The position numbers and the translations under genes are program-made. The notes beneath the pieces are model-generated. The model ran no database searches, was not told the DNA's origin, and saw only the letters and a list, made by a program, of their open reading frames with translations. Positions 57,506 to 64,000 of a stretch of 64,000 bases of DNA are shown here, in pieces. The DNA is from Gordonia malaquae NBRC 108250. Its GTDB lineage: Bacteria; Actinomycetota; Actinomycetes; Mycobacteriales; Mycobacteriaceae. The DNA is taken from the NCBI RefSeq assembly GCF_000344135.1, contig NZ_BAOP01000003.1:186001-250000 (forward strand), read 5' to 3'. Position 1 is the first letter of the stretch. Each line of letters starts with the position of its first letter.

Positions 57506-58018
57506 ATGACAGCCATGCTCGCATCTCCCGTCAGCAGTGACCCAGCCGAACTGCGCCGTGTGTTCGCCCAGTTCCCCTCCGGCCTCGTCGTCGTCGCCGC
57601 ACTCGGGCCCGACGGCCCCGCGGGCATCGTCGCGTCGTCGTTCACGTCGGTGTCACTCGATCCACCGCTCGTGTCGGTGAACATCGCCCGGACCTCGACG
57701 ACCCTTCCCGTGCTCAGCGGCGCCGAGCACTGGGGCGTGAGTGTGCTCTCCCACGAGCAACATCAGGTGGCCGACCTGCTTCGACGACCGGCGTCCGAAC
57801 GGTTCGACGGAATCGACTGGGCTGCCGCCGACACCGGAGCCGTCCAGATCGACGGCGCCACCGCAGGCTTCCACACTCACGTGCACAGCATCCTGCCCGC
57901 GGGCGATCACGTGATCGCGCTTCTCGAGGTCCGCGGGCACTTCACATGTCCGGACAGTGATCCGCTCGTCTTCCACCGCAGCCGTTTCCGCCGTCTCGAA
58001 CAGGAGAACAACTCATGA
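57506..58018 (+). CDS. Flavin reductase (HpaC/DszD-like)
   Basis: 170 aa. Split-barrel flavin reductase: RRVFAQFPSGLVVVAALGPDGPAG, VASSFTSVSLDPPLVSVNI and GVSVLSHEQHQVADLL, then the HSILPAGDHVIALLEV strand. It supplies FMNH2 to the operon's two LLM and two DszC-type monooxygenases, none of which reduces flavin itself. AGGAG lies before ATG 57506. The next gene starts in its stop codon (ATGA). Confidence 0.9.
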   Translation: MTAMLASPVSSDPAELRRVFAQFPSGLVVVAALGPDGPAGIVASSFTSVSLDPPLVSVNIARTSTTLPVLSGAEHWGVSVLSHEQHQVADLLRRPASERFDGIDWAAADTGAVQIDGATAGFHTHVHSILPAGDHVIALLEVRGHFTCPDSDPLVFHRSRFRRLEQENNS

Positions 58019-58449
58019 CGACCACGCTCCGCATCGCCGTCCAAGCCGACGACGCCGAATGGATCGAGCTCACGCCGGCCGACGACACGCCCGTCACCCG
58101 GATCCGGACTGGAAGCCTCGGTGAGGCCGCTCACGCGACCTCGCGGTCCGAACGGCCGGTGTTCGTGGACCTCGACGTGCACGTCGCCGACACCGTCTCA
58201 CACGCCTACGCGGAGTACGCCGCACAGCACCCCGGCTGGACCGCGGGTGCACGCACCGGAACGATCGTCCATCCGGGCACGGCGACGACCCTCGCGAATC
58301 TGCTCAACGACGTGTCCGCCGCACACGTCGCCGACGGGGTCACGCTGCGCGGGCCCGACGCATCGAGCCTCATCAGGGTCTTGCTCGACGACGTCGCTCC
58401 CCTGCTCGCGGCCCGCGGGATCGCGCTCCGCGATCCCGCGGCCGCCTAG
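58015..58449 (+). CDS. Small unknown protein of the sulfur operon, LLM-tail-like
   Basis: 144 aa. No named family recognised. The C-terminal third (HVADGVTL, then RVLLDDVAPLLAARGI) reads like the tail of NtaA/DszA-type LLM monooxygenases (ADGF..., VVPELQRRG), and PVFVDLDVHVAD is a buried-strand-like segment; the FMN-binding parts are missing. It may be a remnant or a partner subunit. It overlaps the flavin reductase by 4 nt and ends 18 nt from the convergent gcvP, with no terminator between them. Confidence 0.65.
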   Translation: MTTTLRIAVQADDAEWIELTPADDTPVTRIRTGSLGEAAHATSRSERPVFVDLDVHVADTVSHAYAEYAAQHPGWTAGARTGTIVHPGTATTLANLLNDVSAAHVADGVTLRGPDASSLIRVLLDDVAPLLAARGIALRDPAAA

Positions 58450-58467
58450 GCCCACCGCCCAGCGCGA

Positions 58468-61359
58468 CTACTCGGCGAAAGCGTCGAGAGGCGGGCAGCT
58501 GCAGACGAGGTTGCGGTCGCCGAATGCGCCGTCGATGCGGCGGACGGACGGCCACACCTTCGGACGTGCACCCGACGACGGGAGTCCGTTCGGGTACACG
58601 GCCGTCATCCGGTCGTAGCCGTGGTTCCACTCGTTGACCAGGCTTTCGGCGGTGTGCGGTGCGCCCGCGAGCGGATTGTCGTCCACCGCCCACGTGCCGT
58701 CGGCCACCTTGTCGATCTCACCGCGGATCTTGATCATCGCGTCGATGAACGCGTCGATCTCGGCGAGGTTCTCACTCTCGGTCGGCTCGACCATCAGTGT
58801 GCCCGCGACGGGGAAACTCATCGTCGGAGCATGGAATCCGTAGTCGGCGAGGCGCTTGGCGACGTCGTCGACGCTCACGCCGGACTCCTTCGAGATGTCG
58901 CGGAGATCGAGAATGCACTCGTGCGCCACCCAACCGTTCTCGCCGGTGTAGAGGATCGGGTAGTAGTCGCTGAGTCGACGCGCGATGTAATTCGCCGACG
59001 CGATGGCTGTCAACGACGCCGCACGCAGCCCTTCGGCGCCCATCATGGCGATGTACGCGTAGGTGATCGGCAGGATCGACGCCGAGCCGTACGGGGCCGC
59101 AGAGATCGTCACGCCGGTCTCGGGGAGCTCCGACGCCAGCGGGTGTCCGGGAAGGAACGGCGCAAGATGCTCACGGACCGCAACCGGTCCGACGCCCGGT
59201 CCGCCACCACCGTGCGGGATGCAGAACGTCTTGTGGAGGTTCAGGTGCGAGACGTCGCCGCCGAACTGACCGGGGCGGGCGAGACCGACCATCGCGTTGA
59301 GGTTCGCACCGTCGACGTACACCTGACCGCCTGCTTCGTGGACCGCGTTGCAGATGTCGGTCACCTCGTGTTCGAAAACGCCGTGCGTCGAGGGGTATGT
59401 GATCATGATCGCGGCGAGTTCGTCGCGGTGCTTCTCGATCTTGGCGCGCAGGTCGTCGATGTCGACGTCGCCGGTGTCGCGGCTGGCGACCACAACAACA
59501 CGCATGCCTGCCATGACGGCGGAGGCCGCGTTGGTGCCGTGGGCGCTCGACGGGATAAGGCACACGTCGCGGGCGTCGTCGCCACGCGAACGATGGTAGT
59601 TGCGGATGGCGAGGAGACCTGCGTACTCACCCTGCGATCCCGCGTTCGGCTGCAGGCTGACGCGGTCGTACCCGGTCACCGCGACGAGCCAGTCCTCGAG
59701 GGTCGTGATGAGCTCGCGGATGCCTTCGGAGTCGCCGAGCGGGGCGAACGGATGCAGTCCACCGATCTCCGGCCACGTGACGGGTTCCATCTCGGTGGCG
59801 GCGTTGAGCTTCATGGTGCACGAGCCGAGGGGGATCATGCTGCGGTCGAGCGCGATGTCCTTGTCCGACAGCTCGCGCAGGTACCGGAGCATGGCGGTCT
59901 CGGTGCGGTAGGCGTGGAACGCGATGTGCTCGAGATATCCGCTGGTCCGGGTCTCGATCGCCTCGGCGAACGTCGCCGGGGCCGATGCTGTGGCGCCGAA
60001 TGCGTCGAGCACGGCCGTGATGTCGGCGGCGGTCGTCGTCTCGTCGCAGGCGATGCCGACTCGATCCGCGTCGACCAGTCTCAGGTTGATCCCACGAGCC
60101 TTGGCGGCCGTGACGATGTCCGCGGCGCGCCCTTCGACGAGCACCTGGACGGTGTCGAAGAACGATGCGTGCTCAACGGTGTGGCCCGCTCCGGTCAGCC
60201 GGTCGGCCAGGTCGGCGGCATGTCCGTGGACACGCTGAGCGATGGCCTTGAGTCCTGCGGGGCCGTGGTACGACGCGTACATCGCCGCCATGATCGCCAG
60301 GAGCACCTGCGCGGTGCAGATGTTGCTGGTGGCCTTCTCGCGGCGGATGTGCTGTTCGCGGGTCTGCAGTGCGAGGCGGTAGGCGATGTTTCCGTCGGCG
60401 TCCTTCGACACGCCGACGAGGCGACCGGGGAGCTGACGGGTGACCTTGGTCGGCACAGCGAGGTATCCGGCGTGCGGACCGCCGAAGCCCATCGGGACGC
60501 CGAAACGCTGAGTGGTGCCGAAGCACGCGTCGGCGCCGAGTTCGCCCGGCGCGGTGATGAGTGTGGCGGCGAGGAGGTCGACTCCGGCGGCCACGAGGGC
60601 GCCGCGCTCGTGTGCTGCGGCGATCACCGGGCCGGCGTCGACGATCCGACCCGATGCACCCGGAGTCTGGAAGATGACGCCGAAGAAGTCGCCGTCGGGC
60701 AGGCCCGCGTCGGTCGCCGTCGGGTCGAGCCGAGCCTCGATCACCTCGATGCCGAGCGGCTCGGCGCGGGTCTCGATCACCGCGCGCGTCTGCGGGAACA
60801 GGTCCGCGTCGACCACCAGTCGCGGCGACTTCGACTTGCCTGCACGACGCAGCAAAGTCATCGCTTCGGCCGCCGCGGTCCCTTCGTCGAGCATCGAGGC
60901 GTTGGCGACCTCCATGCCTGTCAGGTCCGCGACCATCGTCTGGAAGTTGAGGAGCGCTTCGAGTCGACCCTGGCTGATCTCCGGCTGGTACGGCGTGTAC
61001 GCCGTGTACCAGGCCGGGTTCTCCAAGATGTTGCGCTTGATGACCGCGGGTGTGTGCGTGTCGTAGTAGCCGAGGCCGATCATCGAGCGTGCGACGACGT
61101 TCCGGCTCGCCAGTTCACGCATCGCCGCTGTCGCGGCCGCCTCGCTCAGCGGAGCCGGCAGTGCATCGAGCCCGGTGGGAACACCGTTCTCATCGACACC
61201 GTCGGCGATCGTCGCGGGCACGACGTCGGCGGCCAGTTCGTCGAGCGACGAGACGCCGAGGACGTCGAGGATCGTCGCGAGCTCGGCCGAATCGGGTCCG
61301 AGGTGGCGCTGGGAGAACGGCGAAGCGGGAGCCGAGTTCGGCAGGGACGTGTCCGACAC
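58468..61359 (-). CDS. gcvP: Glycine dehydrogenase (decarboxylating), P-protein
   Basis: 963-aa fused P-protein of the glycine cleavage system. The PLP lysine is Lys710 in [47 protein letters not shown] and [11 protein letters not shown] are further signature blocks. It decarboxylates glycine and loads the aminomethyl group on GcvH. GTG 61359 is chosen: the open frame upstream to 61902 runs through the riboswitch and is not coding. gcvT and gcvH are not adjacent, so gcvP is regulated alone here. Confidence 0.96.
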   Translation of the reverse strand: MSDTSLPNSAPASPFSQRHLGPDSAELATILDVLGVSSLDELAADVVPATIADGVDENGVPTGLDALPAPLSEAAATAAMRELASRNVVARSMIGLGYYDTHTPAVIKRNILENPAWYTAYTPYQPEISQGRLEALLNFQTMVADLTGMEVANASMLDEGTAAAEAMTLLRRAGKSKSPRLVVDADLFPQTRAVIETRAEPLGIEVIEARLDPTATDAGLPDGDFFGVIFQTPGASGRIVDAGPVIAAAHERGALVAAGVDLLAATLITAPGELGADACFGTTQRFGVPMGFGGPHAGYLAVPTKVTRQLPGRLVGVSKDADGNIAYRLALQTREQHIRREKATSNICTAQVLLAIMAAMYASYHGPAGLKAIAQRVHGHAADLADRLTGAGHTVEHASFFDTVQVLVEGRAADIVTAAKARGINLRLVDADRVGIACDETTTAADITAVLDAFGATASAPATFAEAIETRTSGYLEHIAFHAYRTETAMLRYLRELSDKDIALDRSMIPLGSCTMKLNAATEMEPVTWPEIGGLHPFAPLGDSEGIRELITTLEDWLVAVTGYDRVSLQPNAGSQGEYAGLLAIRNYHRSRGDDARDVCLIPSSAHGTNAASAVMAGMRVVVVASRDTGDVDIDDLRAKIEKHRDELAAIMITYPSTHGVFEHEVTDICNAVHEAGGQVYVDGANLNAMVGLARPGQFGGDVSHLNLHKTFCIPHGGGGPGVGPVAVREHLAPFLPGHPLASELPETGVTISAAPYGSASILPITYAYIAMMGAEGLRAASLTAIASANYIARRLSDYYPILYTGENGWVAHECILDLRDISKESGVSVDDVAKRLADYGFHAPTMSFPVAGTLMVEPTESENLAEIDAFIDAMIKIRGEIDKVADGTWAVDDNPLAGAPHTAESLVNEWNHGYDRMTAVYPNGLPSSGARPKVWPSVRRIDGAFGDRNLVCSCPPLDAFAE

Positions 61360-61407
61360 GAGGGGACCTATCTTCTTCGGTCCGAACAGCACGCTCGGAC
61401 ACCGGTC

Positions 61408-61607
61408 CTCCCCCTCTGTCGTGTCGCGAGCGACGCCTGAGAGATTCGGCTGCGGGTGACCGCGGCCTTTCACCGTGGGCGGACGAGCGGACCCGTCACT
61501 TTCCAGAGACGCCGGCAGTTGCCACGGTCCCGGGTGCCTGAGAGTTTGACGGAGAGGTGTTGCTCCTTCGGCGGCCGTCCGAGGTGATCGGACGACGCTC
61601 TCCCGCG
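61408..61607 (-). ncRNA. Tandem glycine riboswitch controlling gcvP
   Basis: Two gcvT-type aptamers in series on the minus strand. The 5' aptamer has GGAGAGC (61603-61597), CCGAAGGAGCAA and ACTCTCAGG. The 3' aptamer has TCTGGAAAG, CACGGTGAAAG, CCGAATCTCTCAGGCG and closes with GACAGAGGGGG (about 61420-61410). The conserved cores and order match the known cooperative riboswitch, which turns on glycine cleavage when glycine is high. The end lies about 49 nt before the gcvP start; no clear terminator stem was traced, so the output could act on translation or termination. Confidence 0.93.
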
Positions 61608-61727
61608 GCGTAGCGGCGCACGCACAGGATACCAAGGTGCGCGGACAGATCCGCGATCGTGCACGGCGGGACTGGTCACATTCGCTGTTCGTTCGTTCGC
61701 ATTCTATCGGCGGAAGACGGGCGCACC

Positions 61728-61733
61728 TACTCT
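61728..61733 (+). promoter_or_regulatory. -10 box TACTCT, leaderless start
   Basis: TACTCT, 7 nt, then ATG 61741. Confidence 0.5.
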
Positions 61734-61740
61734 GAACCGA

Positions 61741-62292
61741 ATGTCGACCGGACCCCTGCCACCACCGCCACCGAGACCCCGTCCGCAGTACGGTCCGCCG
61801 CAGGCGGCTCCACCGCCCGCCTATGCGCCGCCGACCTGGCAGACCGCTCCCCCTCGCCCGATGTACAACCCGCACCCGCGGCAGACCGGCGCAGCCGAAC
61901 ACGCCGCTCTCGTCCGCCCTTGGCAGGTGACGTTCTACGGGTGGCTGATCGTCATCGGCTCCATCGTGAGCCTGGTCGCGATACTGCCGTTGATGTTCGT
62001 GAACGACGCCACCCTGATCTCATGGTGGGTCGAACTCGACAACCAGGCGGACATCACCGTCCAGAACCTCGACACCGCGCGAGCGATCATCATCGGCGCC
62101 GACATCGTGATGGTGATCATCGTGGGCATCAACCTGCCATTGGGAATCGCCATGCTGCGCGGCTCGCGCGGCGCGTACCTCTACTTCTGCGTGATGCTGT
62201 GGCTCAACATCGCGGCCGTCGTCTTCGCGATCGTCGTCGCTGTCGCCGTTCTCGTAGGCGGCGTCATGCTCTTCGGCGTCTCCACCACCTGA
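61741..62292 (+). CDS. Proline-rich membrane protein of unknown function
   Basis: 183 aa. Residues 1-55 are a Pro/Ala/Tyr-rich cytosolic tail (starting [15 protein letters not shown]), of the kind seen in many mycobacterial and Gordonia membrane proteins. Three or four hydrophobic segments follow (about 63-85, 115-140, 147-178), with a polar loop between the first and second. No enzymatic motif. Divergent from gcvP with its own leaderless promoter; the next small gene follows after 11 nt and is probably co-transcribed. Confidence 0.72.
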   Translation: MSTGPLPPPPPRPRPQYGPPQAAPPPAYAPPTWQTAPPRPMYNPHPRQTGAAEHAALVRPWQVTFYGWLIVIGSIVSLVAILPLMFVNDATLISWWVELDNQADITVQNLDTARAIIIGADIVMVIIVGINLPLGIAMLRGSRGAYLYFCVMLWLNIAAVVFAIVVAVAVLVGGVMLFGVSTT

Positions 62293-62303
62293 AAGGGGCA
62301 ACC

Positions 62304-62471
62304 ATGGATGCCACTGTCGCCATCGTCGTCCTCGCGATCGCGCTCGCCACGCCGATCGTGCTGTTCGGCTTCTACTGCTATCTGCTGATGAACCGGCGGA
62401 CGCGGGCCTATTTCAGCCCGCAGGGCGTCGAGATCCGACGGCGGGCCCGCGCCGAGGGCCGGATTCGGTAG
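62304..62471 (+). CDS. Small single-pass membrane protein (55 aa)
   Basis: ATG 62304 is preceded by GAAAGGGG. Residues about 4-28 form one membrane segment, followed by a basic tail (NRRTRAYFSPQGVEIRRRAR) that should stay in the cytosol. No family recognised. Short gap to the proline-rich membrane protein suggests a joint unit; a bidirectional terminator follows. Confidence 0.65.
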   Translation: MDATVAIVVLAIALATPIVLFGFYCYLLMNRRTRAYFSPQGVEIRRRARAEGRIR

Positions 62472-62485
62472 CAGAAGAAAGCCAG

Positions 62486-62533
62486 AAAAATCACGCGAGG
62501 TCCTGGTTCAACCAAGACCGCCGCGTGACTTTT
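62486..62533. terminator. Bidirectional intrinsic terminator
   Basis: Outer stem TCACGCG/CGCGTGA (62491-62497, 62522-62528) and an inner stem GGTC-TGGTT/AACCA-GACC. CTTTT follows on the plus strand and TTTTTC on the minus strand, so it ends both the small membrane gene and the convergent regulator gene. Confidence 0.88.
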
Positions 62534-62547
62534 GTGGCGCTGCGCTG

Positions 62548-63153
62548 CTAGCCGGTCTTCGCGGTCCGGTTCTTGCGGCGTGCGGCGAGTTCATCCTCCG
62601 GAGACTCCTCGCTGAAGCCGCCGTCGGCCCGCTCCGCCGGGAAGTCGGAGATCGTGCCGGTCAACTCGCGCATCGCACCGGACACTGCGATGCCGAACAC
62701 GCCCTGTCCGCCCTGGAGGAGGTCGACGACTTCTTCGGCCGACGTGCACTCGTAGACGGTGGTGCCGTCGGAGAACAGGGTGATCCGAGCCAGATCCTCG
62801 ACGCCACGCTGGCGGAGGTGATCAACGGCCACACGGATGTTCTGCAGCGAGATGCCCGTGTCGAGAAGACGCTTCACGATCTTCAGGACCAGGATGTCCT
62901 TGAAGGAGTAGAGACGTTGGGTGCCCGAGCCGCCCGCACCGCGGATGGACGGGACGACGAGTTGCGTACGAGCCCAGTAGTCGAGCTGGCGGTAGGTGAT
63001 GCCGGCGATCTGGCACGCCGTCGGAACACGGTAACCGACGAGTTCGTCGGGAACGACGTCGTTGGGGAACAGACCCGGCGCGATGTCGTCGAGACCACCC
63101 TGGACGGGCTCGGTGACGGCGTCGGGCCGACTATCGGACGGCATATCGCCCAC
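62548..63153 (-). CDS. resR: MerR-family regulator of the Rv1830 (ResR/McdR) type
   Basis: 201 aa. The winged helix follows a short acidic N-terminus: VPTACQIAGITYRQLDYWARTQLVVPSIR, GTQRLYSFKDILVLKIVKRLLDTGISLQNIRVAVDHLRQRG, then a conserved effector half (LFSDGTTVYECTSAEEVVDLL, QGVFGIAVSGAMREL). This is very close to what I know of mycobacterial Rv1830, linked to cell division and antibiotic tolerance. Position between the nuclease and gcvP agrees with Rv1829-Rv1832. GTG 63153 has GGGAG upstream; MPSDSRPDAV four codons in is the alternative start. Confidence 0.88.
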   Translation of the reverse strand: MGDMPSDSRPDAVTEPVQGGLDDIAPGLFPNDVVPDELVGYRVPTACQIAGITYRQLDYWARTQLVVPSIRGAGGSGTQRLYSFKDILVLKIVKRLLDTGISLQNIRVAVDHLRQRGVEDLARITLFSDGTTVYECTSAEEVVDLLQGGQGVFGIAVSGAMRELTGTISDFPAERADGGFSEESPEDELAARRKNRTAKTG

Positions 63154-63262
63154 GGTGACACTCCCTCGTGAACAGGACTGCGAACGCGAGCCCCTCTGAC
63201 AAGGGTACTCCCGCACGCAGTCTGCGTGAATCCCGAAGCGAACTGCTTCGGTGCTGGGAATG

Positions 63263-63291
63263 AAACTATGGCGCTTCGCGACCGCAATCAA
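63263..63291 (-). promoter_or_regulatory. Promoter of the ResR-type regulator, with structured leader
   Basis: TTGATT (63291-63286), 17 nt, TAGTTT (63268-63263) on the minus strand. The leader of about 100 nt contains two perfect hairpins, CCGAAGC-GAACT-GCTTCGG (63233-63251) and CACGCA-GTC-TGCGTG (63214-63228). Confidence 0.5.
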
Positions 63292-63305
63292 CGCAACACA
63301 CCGTA

Positions 63306-63322
63306 AACCTCAACTTTAGGTT
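63306..63322. promoter_or_regulatory. 17-bp MerR-like dyad AACCT-7-AGGTT
   Basis: AACCTcAAcTTtAGGTT is symmetric at 14 of 17 positions. It lies 14 bp upstream of the -35 box of the regulator gene; MerR-family sites commonly have this kind of short dyad. Possible autoregulatory site. Confidence 0.4.
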
Positions 63323-63402
63323 CAGCTGTGACGATTCCGTTACCAATGAGGCTGATGTTACTCGTGTGACTAGAGAGGCGACTGCATCGGCTCGCGGACA
63401 CG

Positions 63403-63571
63403 CCTAGTGTCGTGTGTTGAAAGTTCCTAGACGGTTGGTGGTGCTCCGCTGTGCAGCTGGCAAGGCGGAGGAGGGAGGGATACCGGTAGGTATCGCGACC
63501 GACGACAACGCTGCCAGGTGTGCAGCGGGGTGCCGCCAACCATTAAGGAACTTTCAACACGCGACACTAGG
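63403..63571. mobile_element. 169-bp MITE-like inverted-repeat element
   Basis: 26-bp terminal inverted repeats (63403-63428 and 63546-63571) differ at one base. Both ends carry TA (63405-63406, 63568-63569), as expected for IS630/Tc1-type target duplications. The next 34 bp inward on each side also pair, mostly with transition differences, so the whole element can fold into one long hairpin with a central loop of roughly 50 nt. It contains no convincing gene. The right end overlaps the stop codon of the nuclease gene. Confidence 0.7.
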
Positions 63572-64000
63572 AGTCGGATTCGGGTCCGAGAAAGTCCTCC
63601 GGCGACACCTGATCGAGGAACTCCCGGAACGCCTCGACAGCTTCGTCACTCGAGTCCGACTCCTCCGCGGCAGCGGCCGAATCGTCCTCATCGGGGATCA
63701 ACAGTCCTGCGTCGTCGAGGACGTCGTCAGACGCGACGATCGGCGCCTGAACCCGCATGGCCACCGCGATCGCGTCCGACGGTCGCGCCTGGACCACGAC
63801 GTCGCCGTCGAAGACCATCTCCGCATAGAACGTGCCTTCTTGCATGTCGACGATCCGGACCTGGACCAGCTCGCGGCCGAACGACTCCACGAGCGAGACG
63901 ATCAAGTCGTGCGTGAGTGGACGGGGCGGTTCCACGCCGCGTTGCTCCAGTGCGATCGACGCGGCTTCGCTCTGCCCGATCCAGATCGGCAGGTACCGCG
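63567..64000 (-). CDS. Bifunctional nuclease (DUF151) family protein, N-terminus beyond window
   Basis: 143 visible residues; the 5' part lies past the window end. RYLPIWIGQSEAASIALEQRG, then LTHDLIVSLVESFGRELVQV, GTFYAEMVFD, ARPSDAIAVAMRVQAPI and DEAVEAFREFLDQVSPEDFLG are characteristic of the DUF151/BFN fold. The middle (DSAAAAEESDSSDE) is an acidic linker. It corresponds to Rv1829 by order. The family was named for DNase and RNase activity in plants; the bacterial role is uncertain. The TAG stop sits inside the inverted end of the MITE-like element. Confidence 0.9.
   Translation of the reverse strand, partial: RYLPIWIGQSEAASIALEQRGVEPPRPLTHDLIVSLVESFGRELVQVRIVDMQEGTFYAEMVFDGDVVVQARPSDAIAVAMRVQAPIVASDDVLDDAGLLIPDEDDSAAAAEESDSSDEAVEAFREFLDQVSPEDFLGPESDS

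Noticed and set aside
58621-61440. 939-aa open frame opposite gcvP
   Set aside because: Shadow of gcvP, and it crosses the riboswitch.
61360-61902. 181-codon N-terminal extension of GcvP
   Set aside because: Translates the glycine riboswitch; the protein part is not GcvP-like.
62499-62520. GGTTCAACC resembling a tRNA T-loop
   Set aside because: It is the inner arm of a terminator hairpin. No acceptor stem, anticodon arm or D-loop is present.
63288-63539. 83-aa minus-strand frame through the MITE-like element
   Set aside because: Composition follows the inverted-repeat sequence, no ribosome site, no recognised domain.

Overview
The window is high-GC, densely packed bacterial DNA with short gaps, many 1-4 nt start/stop overlaps, GTG and TTG starts, and repeated TAnnnT -10 boxes placed 7 nt before a start codon (leaderless transcription). 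Together with a mymA-like operon, GuaB1, monomeric isocitrate dehydrogenase, malate synthase G, a BlaI/M56 pair and a ResR/bifunctional-nuclease pair, this points to a mycolic-acid actinobacterium (Mycobacteriales). The recBCD set and a sulfone/sulfonate operon fit Gordonia or a close relative. The genus is inferred; no rRNA or other marker is present.

Layout. 1-3.7 kb: a truncated LGFP-like lipoprotein (-), then an alpha/beta-hydrolase, HSL-type esterase and MFS exporter operon (+) behind two stacked inverted repeats. 3.8-8.1 kb: icd2 (-), then an Old Yellow Enzyme and a DUF1345 membrane protein (+). 8.1-8.7 kb: a GIY-YIG gene between two inverted copies of a dispersed repeat. 8.7-13.8 kb: a mymA-like operon (-): esterase, SDR, ferritin-like diiron protein, BVMO-type flavoprotein, MerR. 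13.9-17.6 kb: NfeD/flotillin pair, secreted protein, PNPOx-like and AhpD-like genes. 17.7-21.4 kb: an operon (-) of VOC, Lon-N, membrane acyltransferase, pirin and GNAT. 21.5-28.2 kb: membrane hydrolase, dienoyl-CoA isomerase-like crotonase, a 67-bp palindrome beside a headless gene, Ddn-like protein, htpG, PIG-L deacetylase. 28.2-36.7 kb: recC-recB-recD. 36.7-41.7 kb: thioesterase, GNAT, ndh, BCCT transporter, PaaI thioesterase.

41.9-64 kb follows the order of M. tuberculosis Rv1846c down to Rv1829: blaI, M56 peptidase, guaB1, two CNNM/CorC proteins, glcB, a solute-binding-like protein, (inserted sulfur operon), gcvP with a tandem glycine riboswitch, a ResR-type MerR regulator and the bifunctional nuclease. 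The inserted block (51.8-58.4 kb) is a sulfone/sulfonate desulfurisation operon (sfnG, two DszC/SfnC-type flavoproteins, SsuD-type monooxygenase, flavin reductase, small unknown protein) preceded by a 12-codon ORF ending Cys-Arg, a likely cysteine-responsive leader.

Most unusual sequence: a 169-bp MITE-like element with 26-bp inverted ends that covers the stop codon of the nuclease gene; the cysteine leader peptide with tandem palindromes in front of it; dispersed repeats around the GIY-YIG gene, one of which supplies the MerR stop codon; stop codons that double as -10 boxes; and the near-perfect palindrome at the edge of a gene with no start. I found no tRNA, rRNA, CRISPR array or transposase gene.
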